From: Brevibacillus thermoruber 423
Lineage (GTDB): Bacteria > Bacillota > Bacilli > Brevibacillales > Brevibacillaceae
Assembly: GCF_000454065.1 (NCBI RefSeq)
Contig: NZ_KE695651.1
Location: 378,258-442,257 of the forward strand
Direction of reading: 5' to 3'
DNA: 64,000 nt
The notes beneath the pieces were generated by a model, which saw only the letters and a program-made list of their open reading frames with translations, was not told the origin of the DNA and ran no database searches. Positions 17,543 through 26,450 of this stretch are shown here, one piece after another. A program made the translations under genes and the position numbers. Positions within the stretch are counted from its first letter, which is position 1. Each line of letters begins with the position of its first letter.

Positions 17543-18856
17543 ATGGGATTGCCAGTGGTAGCCATTGTGGGTAGACCCAACGTGGGCAAGTCCACGATTT
17601 TTAACCGATTGGTCGGCGAGCGCATCGCCATCGTGGAGGACAAGCCGGGCGTGACCCGCGACCGCCTGTACGGGAAGGGAGAATGGCTGAACCGCCACTT
17701 CCACGTCATCGATACCGGCGGAATCGAATTTGGCGAGACCGACGAAATTCTCACGCAAATGCGCCACCAGGCGGAGCTGGCCATCGACGAGGCGGACGTC
17801 ATCCTGATGGTGACCGACGGCCGAACCGGCGTGACCGACGCCGATCAGGAGCTGGCCCGCATGCTGAACCGCACCGGGAAGCCGATTGTTTTGATCGTCA
17901 ACAAAATCGACAATCCGGACATGCGTGCTGACATTTACGACTTTTACACGCTGGGACTGGGCGATCCGTTCCCCGTTTCCGGCAGTCACGGGCTCGGCCT
18001 GGGCGACGTGCTCGAAGAGGTGGTGAAGCACTTCCCGGGCGGAGAGGACGAAGAGCGGGACGACGACGTGATCCGCATCTCCATCATCGGACGGCCCAAC
18101 GTGGGGAAATCGTCGCTCACCAACGCCATCCTGGGCGAAGAGCGCGTCATCGTCAGCGATGTGGCCGGCACGACGCGGGATGCCATCGACACGCCGTTTG
18201 AGCGCGACGGACAGAACTACATCCTGATCGACACCGCCGGGATGCGCAAACGGGGCAAGGTGTACGAAACGACGGAAAAATACAGCGTGATGCGGGCGAT
18301 GAAGGCCATCGAAGAGTCGGACGTCGTGCTGGTTGTCCTGAACGGGGAAGAAGGCATTATCGAGCAGGACAAGAAGATCGCCGGCTACGCCCACGAAGCG
18401 GGCCGCGCCGTGATTATCGTCGTCAACAAATGGGATGCGGTCGAAAAGGACGACAAGACGATGCTGCGGTTCACGGAGCTGATCCGGGAAGAGTTCAAGT
18501 ATCTGGACTACGCGCCGATCCTGTTCGTCTCGGCCAAGACCAAGCAGCGGATTCACACGATTTTGCCGAAAGTCAACCAGGTGGCGGAAGCGCATTCGAT
18601 GCGAGTCTCCACGGCGGTGCTGAACGACCTGATCACGGACGCGACGATCATGACGCCGCCGCCGTCCGACCGGGGCAAGCGGCTGAAGATCAACTACGCG
18701 ACGCAGGCGGCCGTCAAACCGCCGACGTTCATTCTGTTTGTCAACGACCCGGAACTGATGCATTTCTCCTATGAGCGTTACATTGAAAACAAAATACGGG
18801 AGGCGTTTGTCTTCGAAGGCACGCCGATCCGGATCTGGACGCGCAAAAAAACATAG
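17543..18856 (+). CDS. der: Ribosome biogenesis GTPase Der (EngA)
   Basis: A 437-residue protein with two tandem GTPase domains and a C-terminal KH-like domain; it acts in 50S subunit maturation. Both G1 motifs read GRPNVGKS (first at residues 10-17, second near 187), each followed by DTGG/DTAG G3 and NKxD G4 motifs (NKID and NKWD). Start at ATG 17543 giving [15 protein letters not shown], the usual family N-terminus. Confidence 0.97.
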   Translation: MGLPVVAIVGRPNVGKSTIFNRLVGERIAIVEDKPGVTRDRLYGKGEWLNRHFHVIDTGGIEFGETDEILTQMRHQAELAIDEADVILMVTDGRTGVTDADQELARMLNRTGKPIVLIVNKIDNPDMRADIYDFYTLGLGDPFPVSGSHGLGLGDVLEEVVKHFPGGEDEERDDDVIRISIIGRPNVGKSSLTNAILGEERVIVSDVAGTTRDAIDTPFERDGQNYILIDTAGMRKRGKVYETTEKYSVMRAMKAIEESDVVLVVLNGEEGIIEQDKKIAGYAHEAGRAVIIVVNKWDAVEKDDKTMLRFTELIREEFKYLDYAPILFVSAKTKQRIHTILPKVNQVAEAHSMRVSTAVLNDLITDATIMTPPPSDRGKRLKINYATQAAVKPPTFILFVNDPELMHFSYERYIENKIREAFVFEGTPIRIWTRKKT

Positions 18857-18871
18857 GGAGAGGAAACAACC

Positions 18872-19477
18872 ATGGTGTTTTTGTCCTGGGTGATCAGTTA
18901 CCTGATCGGCTCGATCAGCTTCAGCTATCTTATCGCCAAAAAGATCGCGGGCATTGACATTCGCTCCCACGGCAGCGGAAACGCGGGCGCGACCAATACC
19001 CTGCGCGTTCTGGGGAAAGGACCGGCCATCGCCGTGCTGGTCCTGGACGCGCTGAAGGGGCTGGCCGCGATGGGCATCACACACCTGCTGACAAACGGCG
19101 ATCCGACGGCGTACGCGCTGTCCGGCCTGTTTGCCATCGTCGGGCACAACTGGCCCGTTTTTTTCGGATTTCGCGGGGGGAAGGGCATCGCCACCACGCT
19201 GGGCGTGGCACTGGGCTTCTCTCCTTTGGCCTTTCTCATCACAGTCATCATCACGGTACTGGTCATTGCCGTGACGCGATATGTGTCGCTGGGATCGCTC
19301 GTGTTTGTGACACTCCTGCCGGTGTGTCTGTTTTTGCTCTCCAAGGACATGGCGTTCGTCTGGGTCAGCGTGGCCCTGGCCGTCTTCGCCTACGTCCGCC
19401 ATTACAACAATATCCAAAATCTTCTTGCAGGCAGAGAGCGCAAGCTGGGGGAACCGTCCCAGCGCAATCTGCAGTAG
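18872..19477 (+). CDS. plsY: Acyl-phosphate:glycerol-3-phosphate acyltransferase
   Basis: A 201-residue integral membrane enzyme transferring acyl groups from acyl-phosphate to glycerol-3-phosphate. Family motifs are SHGSGNAGATNTLR (about residues 31-44), GHNWPVFFGFRGGKGIATT (about 91-109) and a late HYNNIQNLLAGRE. It is 16 bp behind der and just ahead of gpsA, whose product makes its acceptor glycerol-3-phosphate. Confidence 0.95.
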   Translation: MVFLSWVISYLIGSISFSYLIAKKIAGIDIRSHGSGNAGATNTLRVLGKGPAIAVLVLDALKGLAAMGITHLLTNGDPTAYALSGLFAIVGHNWPVFFGFRGGKGIATTLGVALGFSPLAFLITVIITVLVIAVTRYVSLGSLVFVTLLPVCLFLLSKDMAFVWVSVALAVFAYVRHYNNIQNLLAGRERKLGEPSQRNLQ

Positions 19478-19534
19478 GGCAGGCGTGCCCGGATACACAT
19501 CGCATGGGAACATGGAAAAGTGGAGGGGGATCAT

Positions 19535-20563
19535 TTGAATCAGGATGTTGCCGTTATCGGCGCCGGCAGTTGGGGTACGGCGCTGGCCTCGGTGTTGGCG
19601 GACAACGGCCATCGCGTGAACGTCTGGGTGCGCGATCCGAAACTCGCCGACGAGGTCAACACTCGTCATACCAATGAAAAGTACCTGCCGGGCGTGACGC
19701 TGTCGCCCGGGATTCGCGCGTCTGTCGATCTGCGGGAGGTCGTGTCGGACAAACCGGTGGTGCTGCTGGCCGTCCCGTCGCACGCGATGCGGCAGGTGAC
19801 GCGCGAGCTTGCGCCCTTTTTGCGCCCGGACGTGCTGCTGATTCACGCCGCCAAAGGCTTTGAGCTGGAGAGTTTGAAGCGCATGTCGGAGGTGATCGGC
19901 GAGGAAGTGCCCGAGCCCATCAGCAAAGGGCTGGTTGTGCTGACCGGACCGAGCCACGCGGAGGAAGTGGTGCGCCGGTCGCCGACCACGGTGGTGGTCG
20001 CTTCCGCCAGCGAGGATTGCATGCTGCGGGCGCAGGACCTTTTCATGAACACGTATTTCCGTGTCTACACCAACTCTGACCTGGTCGGGGCGGAAATCGC
20101 CGGTGCGCTGAAAAACATCATCGCGCTGGGAGCGGGGATGTCCGACGGGCTGGGATTTGGCGACAACGCCAAAGCGGCGCTGCTCACCCGCGGCCTGGCG
20201 GAAATTACCCGGCTCGGTATCAAGCTGGGGGCCATGCCGCTGACGTTTGCCGGACTGGCCGGCGTGGGCGACCTGATCGTCACCTGCACCAGCAAGCACA
20301 GCCGCAATTGGCGGGCCGGCTATCTGCTCGGCCAGGGCAAACCGCTGGACGAGGTGCTGCAGCAGATGGGCATGGTGGTGGAAGGCGTGCGCACGACCAA
20401 AGCCGCGTACGCCCTGGCCAGCCGCAAACAGGTCGACATGCCGATCGCCTCGGTGCTGTACGGCATTCTATTTGAAGGCAAGTCGCCCCGACAGGGCGTG
20501 GAAGAACTGATGGGACGCGGCCGCACGCGCGAGATGGAGTACCTCGGGCCTTTCGGCGTGTAA
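19535..20563 (+). CDS. gpsA: NAD(P)H-dependent glycerol-3-phosphate dehydrogenase
   Basis: A 342-residue enzyme reducing dihydroxyacetone phosphate to sn-glycerol-3-phosphate for phospholipid synthesis. It shows the Rossmann motif GAGSWGTALA near the N-terminus, the LTGPSHAEEV motif and the catalytic EIAGALKNIIAL helix. The likely start is a TTG at 19535, six bases after GGAGGGGG; no ATG lies nearby and a GTG at 19520 sits within that site. Length fits B. subtilis GpsA (345). Confidence 0.94.
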   Translation: MNQDVAVIGAGSWGTALASVLADNGHRVNVWVRDPKLADEVNTRHTNEKYLPGVTLSPGIRASVDLREVVSDKPVVLLAVPSHAMRQVTRELAPFLRPDVLLIHAAKGFELESLKRMSEVIGEEVPEPISKGLVVLTGPSHAEEVVRRSPTTVVVASASEDCMLRAQDLFMNTYFRVYTNSDLVGAEIAGALKNIIALGAGMSDGLGFGDNAKAALLTRGLAEITRLGIKLGAMPLTFAGLAGVGDLIVTCTSKHSRNWRAGYLLGQGKPLDEVLQQMGMVVEGVRTTKAAYALASRKQVDMPIASVLYGILFEGKSPRQGVEELMGRGRTREMEYLGPFGV

Positions 20564-20656
20564 AGACGCGTAGGCGTTCGCTCACCTTTTTAGGCTCCCG
20601 CACATACGTTAATGATGTGGCTGTAACGCCTAAGGCCGTAAGGAGGAGCTGAAACG

Positions 20657-20926
20657 ATGAGCAACAACGTGTCGCGTCGTTTTTTGGACCGTTTGCAGGG
20701 AAAAGCGGGAGGAAACGTGGATGAGAGCAGGCTGCGTGCGCTGGCCAGCCAATTCACGCGCAGCGACTTTGAAGACGAGACCAAACTGCGCCACGTGATC
20801 CGATCGCTCGCCGCACTAAGCGGCAAAAAGTTGAACGAGGAGCAGGAAGACAAGGTCGTGCAGATGTTCCGCAACCAGGAGATCAACCTCAACGACCTAT
20901 CCTCGCTCGGCAAATTGCTGAAGTAA
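20657..20926 (+). CDS. Stage VI sporulation protein F family protein
   Basis: An 89-residue helical protein whose pattern (FLDRLQ, FEDETKLRHVIRSLAALSGKKL, LSSLGKLLK) matches the SpoVIF family. B. subtilis SpoVIF (YjcC) is 88 residues and supports GerE-dependent coat gene expression. Good AAGGAGGAG ribosome-binding site. It closes the der-plsY-gpsA block and is followed by a bidirectional terminator. Confidence 0.78.
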   Translation: MSNNVSRRFLDRLQGKAGGNVDESRLRALASQFTRSDFEDETKLRHVIRSLAALSGKKLNEEQEDKVVQMFRNQEINLNDLSSLGKLLK

Positions 20927-21030
20927 GAGAATTGGGCGATTATGCCCGTTCCCCGCTGCGAAAAACGTCATACAGTATGACTAGGAACAATCATGGCTCT
21001 ACAGGGACATGGCTGGCCTACAGATTCAAG

Positions 21031-21060
21031 AAAAAAAGAGGGATGTCATCCCTCTTTTTT
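21031..21060. terminator. Bidirectional terminator between convergent genes
   Basis: A 13-14-bp repeat (21031-21044 with 21048-21060), core GAGGGAT/ATCCCTC, with A7 on the left and T7 on the right. The stop codon of the minus-strand gene lies inside it. Confidence 0.9.
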
Positions 21061-21510
21061 TCGTTTCGCGGCTCCGTTTGCCGTCTGGCTCAGCAGGCTT
21101 TGCACCAGCGGGGACTGCAGCAGGCCGAGAAGCTGCCCGATGTCGATGTTCCCCAGCGGATTGCCGCCCCCGCTGCTGCCTTCCGTCCCTTCGTTGGCCG
21201 GGCTGCTTGTCTCTGCAGACTGCCGTTTGCCGGCCGGCTTTTCCGCAGTCTCCGCATCCGCAGAGCGTTTTCCCAGTCTTTCGAAGATTTGCATCGCGCC
21301 GTACAGCGTATCCATCGTTTCTTCGACCTGGCGGATCGTGCTGCTGATCCCCTTGATGTTGCTGCGCATCCGGGAGACGGACGTGCGCAGGTCGATGACT
21401 TCCGGCACGGCCTTGCGCGGCGTGACGGCGAGCGATACCTCCTGCGCCTTCTCGTTCAGCTTTTTGCTGGGTATGGGGGCGTAGGGATTACGCCATTTCC
21501 GTGTGTTCAT
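21046..21510 (-). CDS. Hypothetical coiled-coil protein
   Basis: A 154-residue protein of unknown function. The middle (about residues 30-85) looks helical and coiled-coil-like with regular Ile/Val/Leu spacing (LRTSVSRMRSNIKGISSTI). The C-terminal third is Gly/Ser-rich with a hydrophobic LGLLQSPLVQSLLSQ stretch. Start at the ATG complementary to 21508-21510 with GGAGGG seven bases upstream. It lies among sporulation genes in the opposite orientation; a spore role is only a guess. Confidence 0.65.
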   Translation of the reverse strand: MNTRKWRNPYAPIPSKKLNEKAQEVSLAVTPRKAVPEVIDLRTSVSRMRSNIKGISSTIRQVEETMDTLYGAMQIFERLGKRSADAETAEKPAGKRQSAETSSPANEGTEGSSGGGNPLGNIDIGQLLGLLQSPLVQSLLSQTANGAAKRKKEG

Positions 21511-21602
21511 CTGCCATCCCTCCAATAGGCGGATTCATCACGATAGTCTATGCGAACGTCCAGAATGAGGTTCACCGGACGGGAGCGGCAGAAAAAGAAG
21601 TA

Positions 21603-21611
21603 TGGTATAAT
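21603..21611 (+). promoter_or_regulatory. Extended -10 promoter
   Basis: TGgTATAAT, a near-perfect extended -10, 36 bases before the DUF2768 gene. No -35 box at the right distance. Confidence 0.5.
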
Positions 21612-21646
21612 GTTTCAAAAACGGAAAAGAGGATGCTGTCGTACAT

Positions 21647-21835
21647 ATGCCTATCGATCCAATGACCAAGATGAACATCTCGCTTGTCGCCATCGCGCTG
21701 ATGTTCGTTTGCAATTTCATGGTGCTCTATGCGCGGAAGACCAAAAACGGCCTGGTGTCGTTCCTGCTGAAGACGGTCGCGTTTCTGATGCTGCTGGCCG
21801 TATTCGTGATGATTCTGATCGTGATTTTTGCATAA
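21647..21835 (+). CDS. DUF2768 family small membrane protein (YphE-like)
   Basis: A 62-residue protein with two hydrophobic helices (about 10-28 and 38-61) separated by a basic RKTKNG turn. It matches DUF2768 (B. subtilis YphE), found between gpsA and spoIVA. The AGAGG ribosome-binding site is 14 bases upstream, rather far; ATG 21662 is an alternative start. Confidence 0.72.
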   Translation: MPIDPMTKMNISLVAIALMFVCNFMVLYARKTKNGLVSFLLKTVAFLMLLAVFVMILIVIFA

Positions 21836-21848
21836 AGGAGGGCAAGCG

Positions 21849-22145
21849 ATGGCGCAATTGACATTGATCTCGCGTACCGGCACCCATCAACTGCCCGTGG
21901 AAACCGATGTGACGATCGTGTCCATCGCCAAACGGCACAAGCTGGGGTGGGGATACGCCTGCGAGCGGGGGATTTGCGCCCAGTGCCGAACGCTGGTGCA
22001 GGAGGGAGCCGACTGCCTCAATGACGTGACAAACGAGGAGAAGCTGCGGCTTCGCAAGGCAGAGCGCGCGGAAGGGTACCGTCTGGGCTGCCAAATCCAA
22101 ATAGTCAGACAGGGGCATGTGACATTGGCTCACCGCCCGTATTGA
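21849..22145 (+). CDS. [2Fe-2S] plant-type ferredoxin
   Basis: A 98-residue protein with the plant-type ferredoxin cysteine pattern CERGICAQC (C-x4-C-x2-C, about residues 38-46) and a fourth Cys in LGCQI near residue 85, so a [2Fe-2S] cluster is expected. AAAGGAGGG precedes ATG 21849. A second ferredoxin-like gene follows 15 bp later. Electron-transfer partner unknown. Confidence 0.87.
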   Translation: MAQLTLISRTGTHQLPVETDVTIVSIAKRHKLGWGYACERGICAQCRTLVQEGADCLNDVTNEEKLRLRKAERAEGYRLGCQIQIVRQGHVTLAHRPY

Positions 22146-22160
22146 CAGGGGGCTGACAGC

Positions 22161-22505
22161 ATGGGAAAACTGACGTTTTTGCCCGCGGGAAAGAGCGTAA
22201 AGACGCGGCCGGGACAATTGGTCACAAGCGCAGCCCAGGCGGCGCGGGTCGTCATCCCGCAGCGGTGCGGCGGACACGCCTCCTGCCTGATGTGCCGCAT
22301 CGTCCTGGAAAGCGGAAGATTGTCCGAACCGACGCCGTTGGAGCGGCGCAAGATGCCGGAAGAGGATTTGCGCAAAGGCATCCGGCTGGCCTGTCAGGCG
22401 AAAACGACCGGGCAGGACTGCACGGTGCGAATCCCGGAGAGCCGATGGAAGTCGGTCGTGCGGGCGGCGCTGGAGTCGCAGCGCGACCAGGAAGAAGAAT
22501 GGTAG
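22161..22505 (+). CDS. [2Fe-2S] ferredoxin-like protein
   Basis: A 114-residue paralogue-like neighbour of the preceding ferredoxin. Cysteines are CGGHASCLMC (C-x5-C... pattern with C-x2-C, about residues 36-45) and a fourth in RLACQAK. The first spacing is C-x5-C rather than the preceding protein's C-x4-C, but the CxxC and distal Cys are kept. A charged C-terminal extension (RDQEEEEW) is extra. Probably co-transcribed with the first ferredoxin. Confidence 0.83.
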   Translation: MGKLTFLPAGKSVKTRPGQLVTSAAQAARVVIPQRCGGHASCLMCRIVLESGRLSEPTPLERRKMPEEDLRKGIRLACQAKTTGQDCTVRIPESRWKSVVRAALESQRDQEEEW

Positions 22506-22523
22506 CAAGAGGTGTAACAGGTG

Positions 22524-23249
22524 ATGTGGCAAACATGGCGCACTACGTTGCGGCTGCCGGTGATGCTGGCGGTCTTGTCTGCCCTGTTGGGCGGCTGTCT
22601 GTATCCGGAAGAACGGAAGCTGGAGAACCAGATTCCCAGCGAATTTTACCTGGAGGCGACGCAAAAGGCGGTAGAACAGTTCCAAAAGGACACGGGCGTG
22701 CTGCCGATTGTGACGAAACCGCTGGATACGCCGATCTTCGAGAAGTACGAGATCGATTTTCGCAGAATGATGCCCAAATACCTGCCGGATGCGCCGGGCA
22801 ACTCGTTTGAAAAAGGCGGCGTGTACAAGTACGTGCTGATTGATGTGGAAACCAAGCCGACCGTTCGGCTGATCCATCTGGGCGCCGTCAGCAAGGTGGC
22901 CGACGTGCAGAGCGCCGTCAACCGCTTCCTGCGGAATTACGGCAAGCTGCCGATCAGAGCGGATCTGGGCAACGGCTATTATTCCATCGATTTCGAAAAG
23001 ATGTCCATGCAGGACGTGCAGGTCCAGTCGACGGTAGGCAGCTATCTGCTCCCGCTCGTCATGAACGCCAAAGGTGAAGTCGGCATCGACTACGCCGCCG
23101 ACATCGCCAACGTCCTGCGCAGCACAAAAGCGGAGGTCAAGGAAAATACCGACCCGCGCTATGTGATGGCGCGGCATTCCATGTTCGTCCCGGCCAAGTC
23201 GTTTCCCTACGAAATGGTAAACGGCGAACCGCGCCTGCTGAAACTGTAA
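22524..23249 (+). CDS. YphF-like lipoprotein
   Basis: A 241-residue predicted lipoprotein: basic N-terminus, hydrophobic segment, and a lipobox LLGGC with Cys near residue 25. The mature part is soluble with no motif I know. It sits just before spoIVA, as yphF does in B. subtilis. Either GTG 22521 or ATG 22524 may start it; AAGAGGTG lies 6-9 bases ahead. Confidence 0.78.
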   Translation: MWQTWRTTLRLPVMLAVLSALLGGCLYPEERKLENQIPSEFYLEATQKAVEQFQKDTGVLPIVTKPLDTPIFEKYEIDFRRMMPKYLPDAPGNSFEKGGVYKYVLIDVETKPTVRLIHLGAVSKVADVQSAVNRFLRNYGKLPIRADLGNGYYSIDFEKMSMQDVQVQSTVGSYLLPLVMNAKGEVGIDYAADIANVLRSTKAEVKENTDPRYVMARHSMFVPAKSFPYEMVNGEPRLLKL

Positions 23250-23257
23250 GGAGGCGC

Positions 23258-23284
23258 AAAGGCGGCCGTTAAGCGGCCGCCTTT
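23258..23284 (+). terminator. Terminator after the yphF-like gene
   Basis: 11-bp stem (23258-23268 with 23274-23284, core GGCGGCCG/CGGCCGCC) with a five-base loop. The T-run is only three long. Confidence 0.75.
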
Positions 23285-23468
23285 CTCACATGTTCATACA
23301 TCCCGCCCGACTCGATGCGGATGCTTCCCGGCTGCACAGCCTGCGGCCGGCAGGGGGAGTCCTTCCGCACGTCCGGGCGGTTTTTTTGTTCTAGCGGACC
23401 GGAGCGCACATATACATGTATTGTCCACGATTCTAGTACGAGATTATCGGGAAAATACTGGCGGTCAG

Positions 23469-23496
23469 GGATAATTCGGAAAAATGGTCATAGTGT
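23469..23496 (+). promoter_or_regulatory. Candidate sigma-E promoter for spoIVA
   Basis: GGATAAT (23469-23475) and CATAGTGT (23489-23496) with a 13-bp spacer resemble mother-cell sigma-E elements (ATA-type -35, CATA-type -10). spoIVA is sigma-E dependent in B. subtilis. Confidence 0.35.
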
Positions 23497-23525
23497 ATCA
23501 ATAGACAAATAGAAGGAGGTCATCG

Positions 23526-25007
23526 ATGGTGGAACGAGTCGACATCTTTAAAGACATTGCCGAACGGACGGGCGGGGATATTTACCTGGGCGTCGTGGGA
23601 CCTGTCCGGACGGGCAAATCGACTTTTATCAAACGGTTCATGGAACAGGTCGTCATCCCCAACATCCAGTCGGAGGCAGAGCGGATACGCGCCACGGATG
23701 AACTGCCGCAGAGTGCGTCCGGCCGAACGATCATGACGACGGAACCCAAATTTGTTCCGAATCAGGCCGTACAGGTAAACGTGACGGAAGGGCTCAGCAT
23801 CAACGTTCGGCTCGTTGACTGCGTCGGCTACACCGTGCAGGGTGCGAAGGGATTTGAAGACGAAAACGGCCCGCGCATGGTCAACACGCCGTGGTACGAG
23901 GAGCCGGTTCCATTCGAGGAAGCGGCGGAAGTGGGAACGCGCAAGGTCATCCAGGAACACTCCACCATCGGGATCGTCGTCACCACGGACGGGAGCATCG
24001 CGGAGATTCCCCGCAGCGGTTACATCGAAGCGGAAGAGCGGGTCGTGGCCGAACTGAAGGAAGTGGGCAAGCCGTTTGTCATCCTGGTCAACTCCACCCG
24101 TCCCCGTTCGGAAGAAGCGCAAAACCTGCGGCTGGAGCTGCAGGAGAAATACGACGTGCCGGTGCTGGCCCTCTCCGTCGACAACGTGACGGAACACGAA
24201 ATCCTGCTCTTGATGCGGGAAGTGCTGTTCGAATTCCCTGTGCACGAGGTAAACGTGAACCTGCCCAGTTGGGTAATGGTACTGGAAAATGGACACTGGC
24301 TGCGCCAAAACTACGAAGAAGCGGTGCGGGAGACGGTGAAGGACATCCGCCGCCTGCGCGACGTGGACCGAGTCGTCAGCTATTTCAACGAGTACGATTT
24401 TGTGGAGCGGGCATCGCTGGCCGGAATGCACATGGGGCAGGGGATTGCCGAGATCGACCTGTACGCGCCGGACGAACTGTACGACCGCATCCTGATGGAA
24501 ATCGTCGGCGTCGAAATCAACGGCAAGGATCACCTGCTGAAAATCATGCAGGAATTTGCCCATGCCAAGCGGGAATACGACCAGGTGGCGGAGGCGCTGC
24601 ACATGGTCCGGACGACCGGCTACGGCATCGCCGCACCGTCGCTGCATGAGATGACCTTGGACGAACCCGAACTGATCCGGCAGGGGCCCCGTTTCGGCGT
24701 CCGCCTGAAAGCGACGGCTCCGTCGATTCACATGATTCGCGTCGACGTGGAGTCGGAATTCGCGCCGATCATCGGCACCGAAAAGCAGAGCGAAGAACTG
24801 GTCCGCTATCTGATGCAGGACTTCGACAGAGACCCGCTGTCGATCTGGAACTCGGACATCTTTGGCCGCTCGCTGCATTCGATCGTGCGGGAAGGGATCC
24901 AGGCCAAGATCACGATGATGCCGGACAACGCCCGCTACAAGCTGCAGGAGACCTTGGGGCGGATCATCAACGAAGGATCGGGCGGACTCATCGCGATTAT
25001 TCTGTAA
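23526..25007 (+). CDS. spoIVA: Stage IV sporulation protein A
   Basis: A 493-residue ATPase that polymerises on the forespore outer membrane and forms the spore-coat basement layer. The Walker A motif is GPVRTGKST with K31. A DxxG-like block lies in LVDCVGYTVQGAKGF, and the highly conserved C-terminus ends EGSGGLIAIIL. Length is essentially identical to B. subtilis SpoIVA (492). AAGGAGGT precedes ATG 23526. Confidence 0.97.
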   Translation: MVERVDIFKDIAERTGGDIYLGVVGPVRTGKSTFIKRFMEQVVIPNIQSEAERIRATDELPQSASGRTIMTTEPKFVPNQAVQVNVTEGLSINVRLVDCVGYTVQGAKGFEDENGPRMVNTPWYEEPVPFEEAAEVGTRKVIQEHSTIGIVVTTDGSIAEIPRSGYIEAEERVVAELKEVGKPFVILVNSTRPRSEEAQNLRLELQEKYDVPVLALSVDNVTEHEILLLMREVLFEFPVHEVNVNLPSWVMVLENGHWLRQNYEEAVRETVKDIRRLRDVDRVVSYFNEYDFVERASLAGMHMGQGIAEIDLYAPDELYDRILMEIVGVEINGKDHLLKIMQEFAHAKREYDQVAEALHMVRTTGYGIAAPSLHEMTLDEPELIRQGPRFGVRLKATAPSIHMIRVDVESEFAPIIGTEKQSEELVRYLMQDFDRDPLSIWNSDIFGRSLHSIVREGIQAKITMMPDNARYKLQETLGRIINEGSGGLIAIIL

Positions 25008-25056
25008 GATACTGGAAAAAATGGGCGTTAAGTCCTACGAAAAGCAGGGCAAACAG

Positions 25057-25087
25057 AGGCTCCCGGCGGGACGGGAAGCCTTTTTTT
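25057..25087 (+). terminator. Terminator after spoIVA
   Basis: AGGCTCCC (25057-25064) pairs with GGGAAGCCT (25073-25081, one bulge), then seven T. Confidence 0.82.
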
Positions 25088-25120
25088 CTTGGATTTCGCT
25101 TAAATTCGACAGGAGGGGGC

Positions 25121-25149
25121 TTGAATTTACAAGAATGGTGTATTACTAT
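25121..25149 (+). promoter_or_regulatory. Candidate sigma-A promoter for hup
   Basis: TTGAAT (25121-25126), 17 bp, TACTAT (25144-25149), about 115 bases before the HU start. A TATAAA at 25186 lacks a -35. Confidence 0.5.
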
Positions 25150-25262
25150 AAGCTTGTCAGAGCGGTAAAAACACCCAATCGTGTGTATAAAACGATTGGA
25201 TTCGGTTAAGAAAAGTAGTAATACCAACGATGTGGCGTACATTGAGGGGAGGTGAACAAGAA

Positions 25263-25535
25263 ATGAATAAAACAGAACTGATTGCAAAAGTGGCTGAGAC
25301 CACCGAACTGACCAAGAAAGATGCAACAAAAGCTGTTGATGCAGTTCTTGACGCAATTGCGGAAGCACTGAAAAACGGAGAGAAAGTTCAACTGATTGGT
25401 TTCGGTAACTTCGAAGTTCGCGAGCGTGCGGCTCGTAAAGGTCGCAACCCGCAAACCGGCGAAGAGATCGAGATCGCTTCCAGCAAGGTACCGGCATTCA
25501 AGCCTGGTAAACAACTCAAGGACTCCATCAAGTAA
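25263..25535 (+). CDS. hup: DNA-binding protein HU
   Basis: A 90-residue nucleoid protein of the HU/IHF family: [14 protein letters not shown] at the N-terminus, and the DNA-intercalating arm region [12 protein letters not shown] with its conserved proline. Start at ATG 25263 behind GGGGAGGTG. Between spoIVA and folE, as hbs in B. subtilis. Its codons are AT-richer than its neighbours', as in many highly expressed genes. Confidence 0.97.
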   Translation: MNKTELIAKVAETTELTKKDATKAVDAVLDAIAEALKNGEKVQLIGFGNFEVRERAARKGRNPQTGEEIEIASSKVPAFKPGKQLKDSIK

Positions 25536-25565
25536 TCGTTACATCGGTTAACGAAACACTTACAT

Positions 25566-25598
25566 AAAAATCCACATTGATGAAATGTGGATTTTTTT
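25566..25598 (+). terminator. Terminator after hup
   Basis: Stem around ATCCACAT/ATGTGGAT (25570-25577 with 25585-25592), extended by A5/T7. Confidence 0.9.
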
Positions 25599-25698
25599 CA
25601 CGTTCTCAGATGCTTCGCGATATGCGGATCGTTTTGTTTTTTTCAGGGGAATGTGATAAGATGGGCTTGTTTCATCCGCAGGAGAGGGAGGTTTTGAC

Positions 25699-26265
25699 AT
25701 GAAAGAGGTCGATCTGGAGAAAATTCAGCAGGCGGTCCGCATGATCATCGAAGCGATCGGCGACGATCCGGATCGGGACGGATTGCTGGATACGCCCAAA
25801 CGGGTGGCGAAGATGTATGCAGAAGTGTTTGAAGGCATGAGAATAAACGAAGAAGAGTACTTTGAGACGGTGTTCAGCGAAGATCACGAAGAGATGGTGC
25901 TGGTGAAGGACATTCCGTTCTACTCCATGTGCGAACACCATTTTGTGCCCTTCTTCGGCAAGGCTCATGTCGCGTACATCCCTCGCGGCGGCCGCGTGGT
26001 GGGCTTGAGCAAACTGGCCCGGGCCGTCGAAGCGGTAGCCCGCAGACCGCAGCTGCAGGAGCGCATTACGTCGACCGTAGCTGACGCGATCGTCCGCAAG
26101 CTGGACCCGCACGGAGTCGTTGTGGTCGTGGAAGCGGAGCATATGTGCATGACCATGCGCGGAGTGAAAAAGCCGGGCTCCAAAACGGTGACGTCCGCGG
26201 TACGCGGCATCTTTGCCAATGACGCGGCAGCGCGCGCGGAAGTGTTCAGCCTCATACGTACATAA
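25699..26265 (+). CDS. folE: GTP cyclohydrolase I
   Basis: A 188-residue enzyme opening folate biosynthesis (GTP to 7,8-dihydroneopterin triphosphate). Zinc ligands are in [10 protein letters not shown] and in the later [10 protein letters not shown] motif; [11 protein letters not shown] is also typical. Start at ATG 25699 behind GAGAGGGAGG. In B. subtilis folE (mtrA) is followed directly by mtrB; here mtrB is 2.5 kb further on. Confidence 0.96.
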   Translation: MKEVDLEKIQQAVRMIIEAIGDDPDRDGLLDTPKRVAKMYAEVFEGMRINEEEYFETVFSEDHEEMVLVKDIPFYSMCEHHFVPFFGKAHVAYIPRGGRVVGLSKLARAVEAVARRPQLQERITSTVADAIVRKLDPHGVVVVVEAEHMCMTMRGVKKPGSKTVTSAVRGIFANDAAARAEVFSLIRT

Positions 26266-26287
26266 CTTGCATAACTTGCATAACTTG
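26261..26287 (+). repeat. Three tandem 9-bp repeats
   Basis: CATAACTTG occurs three times head to tail at 26261, 26270 and 26279. The first copy includes the folE stop codon. Confidence 0.9.
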
Positions 26288-26312
26288 GAAAGAGAAAAGA
26301 GACAGAAAGGTA

Positions 26313-26341
26313 TTGACACCCTGGTTAAAATATTGTATAGT
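26313..26341 (+). promoter_or_regulatory. Sigma-A promoter of tRNA-Pro copy 1
   Basis: TTGACA (26313-26318), 17 bp, TATAGT (26336-26341), 13 bases before the tRNA. Confidence 0.85.
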
Positions 26342-26354
26342 ACAGATGTACAGT

Positions 26355-26431
26355 CGGGATGTGGCGCAGCCCGGTAGCGCGCACCCTTGGGGTGGGTGAG
26401 GTCCAGGGTTCAAATCCCTGCATTCCGACCA
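26355..26431 (+). tRNA. tRNA-Pro (anticodon GGG), copy 1
   Basis: A 77-nt tRNA with encoded CCA. Acceptor stem CGGGATG/CATTCCG with discriminator A, and D arm GCGC...GCGC. The anticodon stem CACCC/GGGTG encloses loop TTGGGGT, giving anticodon GGG. The T arm contains GGTTCAAAT. A second nearly identical gene lies at 26752. Confidence 0.95.
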
Positions 26432-26450
26432 TCTACTTCTATCATGGAAG

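Noticed and set aside
17537-20299. A 920-codon open frame on the minus strand across der-plsY-gpsA, and similar long minus frames elsewhere (for example 14727-16385, 31054-32199, 33670-35406).
   Set aside because: They are mirror frames of well-conserved plus-strand genes in GC-rich DNA, have no ribosome-binding sites and show low-complexity composition.
23340-23400. A second terminator (CCGC...GCGG followed by seven T) before spoIVA.
   Set aside because: The stem is only four base pairs with a large loop.
25111-25209. A short leader frame behind AGGAGGGGG before hup.
   Set aside because: The nearest start codons are one or fifteen bases from the site, and the frame overlaps the likely hup promoter.
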